DNA of 7,292 bases from positions 1 through 7,292 of the forward strand of contig DASQLD010000218.1 in assembly GCA_035630195.1 (NCBI GenBank), given 5' to 3'. Source of the DNA: DASQDN01 sp035630195 (GTDB lineage: Bacteria; Acidobacteriota; Terriglobia; Bryobacterales; Bryobacteraceae). Made by a program: the position numbers and the translations under genes. Positions 5,961-7,292 of the stretch are shown here, one piece after another. The notes under the pieces were generated by a model. That model was given only the letters and a program-made list of their open reading frames with translations. It was not told the DNA's origin and did not search any database. Position 1 is the first letter of the stretch; every line of letters begins with the position of its first letter.

Positions 5961-6611
5961 CTACATATGCGCGTACCGCTTTGCGGCAGCGAGATCTTTG
6001 CGCAGTTCTTCTGCGGTGCGTCGGGGACCGTAGCCTGGTGTGTCGCGCTGAATGCGCCAGCCTTCCTTCAGCGGGCCCGCGTCCACTGTGTCGAAACCAA
6101 ACCGATCCAGCAGACCGGTCACGACGGATTTGGCGTTCGGGTCATCACCGGCGATCACCAACGCACGTCGGTTCTTTGATCCAGTCGGCTGCCCGTGGGT
6201 GGTCAGTTCGGGCGCGTAGATGTGGTTGAAGGCCTTCACAACCTTCGAGGTTGGCAGGTGTGCCTGCAGAAGTTCGGAGGTCGTGGTTGATTCAGTGTCA
6301 AGCTCTGCAATATTGCCGTCGCGCTCAGGGTAGTAGTTATTGGTGTCGATGACAATTTTGCCCGCGAGCGGCTCAACGGGAACCTCACGGTAGTTCTTCA
6401 AGGGGACTGTGACTACGACGATGTCTCCGGCCTGTGCCGCTTCGACGGAAGTTGCGGCGCGGGCGAGGTCAGCTCCAAGCTCCGCGATCAGGCTGGACAA
6501 CGTCTCCGGACCACGTGAATTGCTGATTACAACCTTGTAGCCGCTTCGAATCGCAAGTCGCGCGACCTGGCTTCCGATATGCCCCGCGCCGATGATTCCA
6601 ATTGTTGTCAT
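5961..6611 (-). CDS. NAD(P)-binding oxidoreductase of the F420-dependent NADP reductase family
   Basis: The 216-residue product begins with a Rossmann dinucleotide site, IGIIGAGHIGSQVARLA (Gly8, Gly10, Gly13), and SNSRGP at 30-35 just after the second strand, where serine and arginine usually bind the 2'-phosphate of NADP. It then shows DIVVVTVP (63-70), KIVIDTNNYYPERDG (85-99), KVVKAFNHIYAPEL (123-136), IAGDDPNAK (153-161), FGFDTVDAGPL (171-181) and a tail with RIQRDTPGYGPR. This is a complete cytoplasmic protein. Family members pass hydride between NADPH and F420 or a related flavin, but many bacterial ones lack proven F420 use, so the substrate is open. ATG 6611 is chosen over an in-frame start at 6665, because it begins directly at the first Rossmann strand; the ribosome site (GAGAAG about 12 bases upstream) is weak. 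Confidence 0.93.
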   Translation of the reverse strand: MTTIGIIGAGHIGSQVARLAIRSGYKVVISNSRGPETLSSLIAELGADLARAATSVEAAQAGDIVVVTVPLKNYREVPVEPLAGKIVIDTNNYYPERDGNIAELDTESTTTSELLQAHLPTSKVVKAFNHIYAPELTTHGQPTGSKNRRALVIAGDDPNAKSVVTGLLDRFGFDTVDAGPLKEGWRIQRDTPGYGPRRTAEELRKDLAAAKRYAHM

Positions 6612-6762
6612 GACGCTACATCTTCTCACTTCCGCTTGTACTTGCAATGGAATCGGGAACAGCAACTAATAACGGCGCCATTGTTGGCGGAGTCTAGAAG
6701 ATGCTCTTCGCCGGATGACCGAGCTATATCGCAGTTGAGGGACGTTGAGAGACTTGAACGAA

Positions 6763-6777
6763 GTGGCCTTCGGCCAC
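6763..6777. repeat. Short perfect hairpin
   Basis: GTGGCC, a TTC loop, then GGCCAC: a six-base GC-rich perfect stem. No T run follows on the plus strand, and on the minus strand the next bases (CGTTCAAGTC) are not T-rich either, so a standard terminator is not supported. It lies about 150 bases upstream of the leftward oxidoreductase gene. Confidence 0.45.
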
Positions 6778-6919
6778 GGCTGCGGAACGAGTGATATTCT
6801 CGGTGAGTGCCGACGCACCTGGCTAGCGATCGCCGCTCCCTTTTGCAAGTTGTTCATTGCACAAGGAAAACGGTACTAGCTCCATAGCACGGCGTTCTGC
6901 CACTTCCTTCAAGTCGCCG

Positions 6920-7043
6920 CTATCGAAAGTGCCGCGGACTCAGCACTGAACCGCTGCTTAGATTTTCACGGTCCGCGGCACCCCCGATAGAACGCTAACG
7001 ACTTGCCGGTCGTAAGCGAGCAGGCATTACCAAACGCCGTTTG
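6920..7043. other. Cluster of consecutive stem-loops, possible structured RNA or DNA element
   Basis: Three dyads follow one another. First, 20-base arms at 6920-6939 and 6971-6990 pair as CTATCG/CGATAG and GTGCCGCGGAC/GTCCGCGGCAC, with a central AAA opposite CCC, around a 31-base loop; that loop holds its own small stem, CAGC 6941-6944 with GCTG 6953-6956. Second, only two bases later, CGCTAACGAC (6993-7002) pairs with GTCGTAAGCG (7009-7018) with one A-A mismatch around TTGCCG. Third, CAAAC-GCC-GTTTG at 7031-7043. No T run follows any of them. The density of dyads in 124 bases is well above the rest of the window. It lies 36 bases upstream of the GTG of a possible gene, so it could be a leader structure or a small RNA. 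I recognise no known RNA family. Confidence 0.5.
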
Positions 7044-7078
7044 TCGCCAGTCTCTGCGTAGGCAACTATACGTCAACA

Positions 7079-7292
7079 GTGATTGCAAGAATTCGCGACG
7101 AACTTGGCGAACAACATTCCGGATCAAGGGAGAGGCTGCCTTCTCTTGCGCAACGTTATAACAGAGATATCGTGCCGAATGAGCTTGCGCAATGGTGGCG
7201 GCCGGGACTACCGTCTGAGCGAATATCCGGAATGGTATCCGACGAGGGCGACGCGGGCGTCCGGCTAATTCTTGACGGGCATTTCACGGTCG
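7079..7292 (+). CDS. Possible 5' end of an unidentified gene, cut by the right edge
   Basis: The frame is open from a TAA at 7013-7015 to the window end, about 92 codons, with GTG at 7079 as the first plausible start. The translation is charged and protein-like, for example VIARIRDELGEQHSGSRERL, LAQRYNRDIVPNELAQWWRP and AGVRLILDGHFTV. I recognise no family. There is no clear ribosome site, and third-position GC is only about average, so coding is not certain. A shorter frame in another phase (from a TTG at 7083 to 7268) is the alternative and looks less protein-like. Confidence 0.3.
   Translation, partial: MIARIRDELGEQHSGSRERLPSLAQRYNRDIVPNELAQWWRPGLPSERISGMVSDEGDAGVRLILDGHFTV

Larger units (their letters stand above)
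6612..7078. other. Non-coding stretch with several stem-loops
   Basis: No open frame here resembles a protein. The left part must hold the promoter of the leftward oxidoreductase gene, but I see no strong consensus. A compact hairpin lies at 6763-6777, and a cluster of dyads fills 6920-7043; both are listed separately. The right end lies just upstream of an open frame that runs off the window. Confidence 0.5.

Noticed and set aside
6920..7018. Integron attC site or CRISPR-like repeat
   Set aside because: The dyads lack the GTTRRRY/RYYYAAC end signatures of attC, no integron integrase is present, and there is no repeated unit with regular spacers.

Overview
The window looks like a piece of a soil-type bacterial chromosome of moderately high GC, most likely Acidobacteriota or something with similar gene families. 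That placement is inferred from protein style alone: a compact Tat-exported sulfite-oxidase-fold enzyme paired with a four-helix cytochrome b, a YjbQ protein, an F420-reductase-like oxidoreductase, and a DUF2924 plus large serine recombinase cassette. No rRNA, tRNA or marker gene is present to confirm it.

Layout. Bases 1-142 may hold the 3' end of an upstream gene. Bases 143-789 hold nothing I can call with confidence. Bases 790-3064 are a graveyard of site-specific recombination genes: a small serine resolvase/invertase relic on the minus strand, readable only through at least five indels, and facing away from it a plus-strand pair made of a DUF2924 protein (with an internal deletion) and a large serine recombinase (frameshifted, missing a catalytic arginine, truncated at the C terminus). 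Bases 3147-4645 hold an intact minus-strand operon: a membrane cytochrome b followed, with a 4-base ATGA overlap, by a Tat-exported molybdopterin oxidoreductase. Bases 4646-5294 are mostly non-coding, with a weak HigA-like relic, an inverted repeat and a strong sigma-70-type promoter. That promoter drives a YjbQ-family gene (5295-5786), which converges on a minus-strand NAD(P)-binding F420-reductase-family gene (5961-6611). Bases 6612-7078 are non-coding but contain a tight cluster of stem-loops, after which an open reading frame runs off the right edge.

How the parts relate. The cytochrome b and the Mo enzyme almost certainly form one unit: quinol electrons pass through the membrane haem protein to the periplasmic Mo site. 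The recombinase relics are the remains of one or more mobile elements; their different degrees of decay suggest separate ages. The YjbQ and F420-reductase-like genes look like ordinary single-gene transcription units with no visible functional link.

I do not see an intact novel system. The observations most worth checking are the stem-loop cluster at 6920-7043, the reconstructable recombinase relics with their DUF2924 partner, and the possible leaderless promoter arrangement in front of YjbQ.
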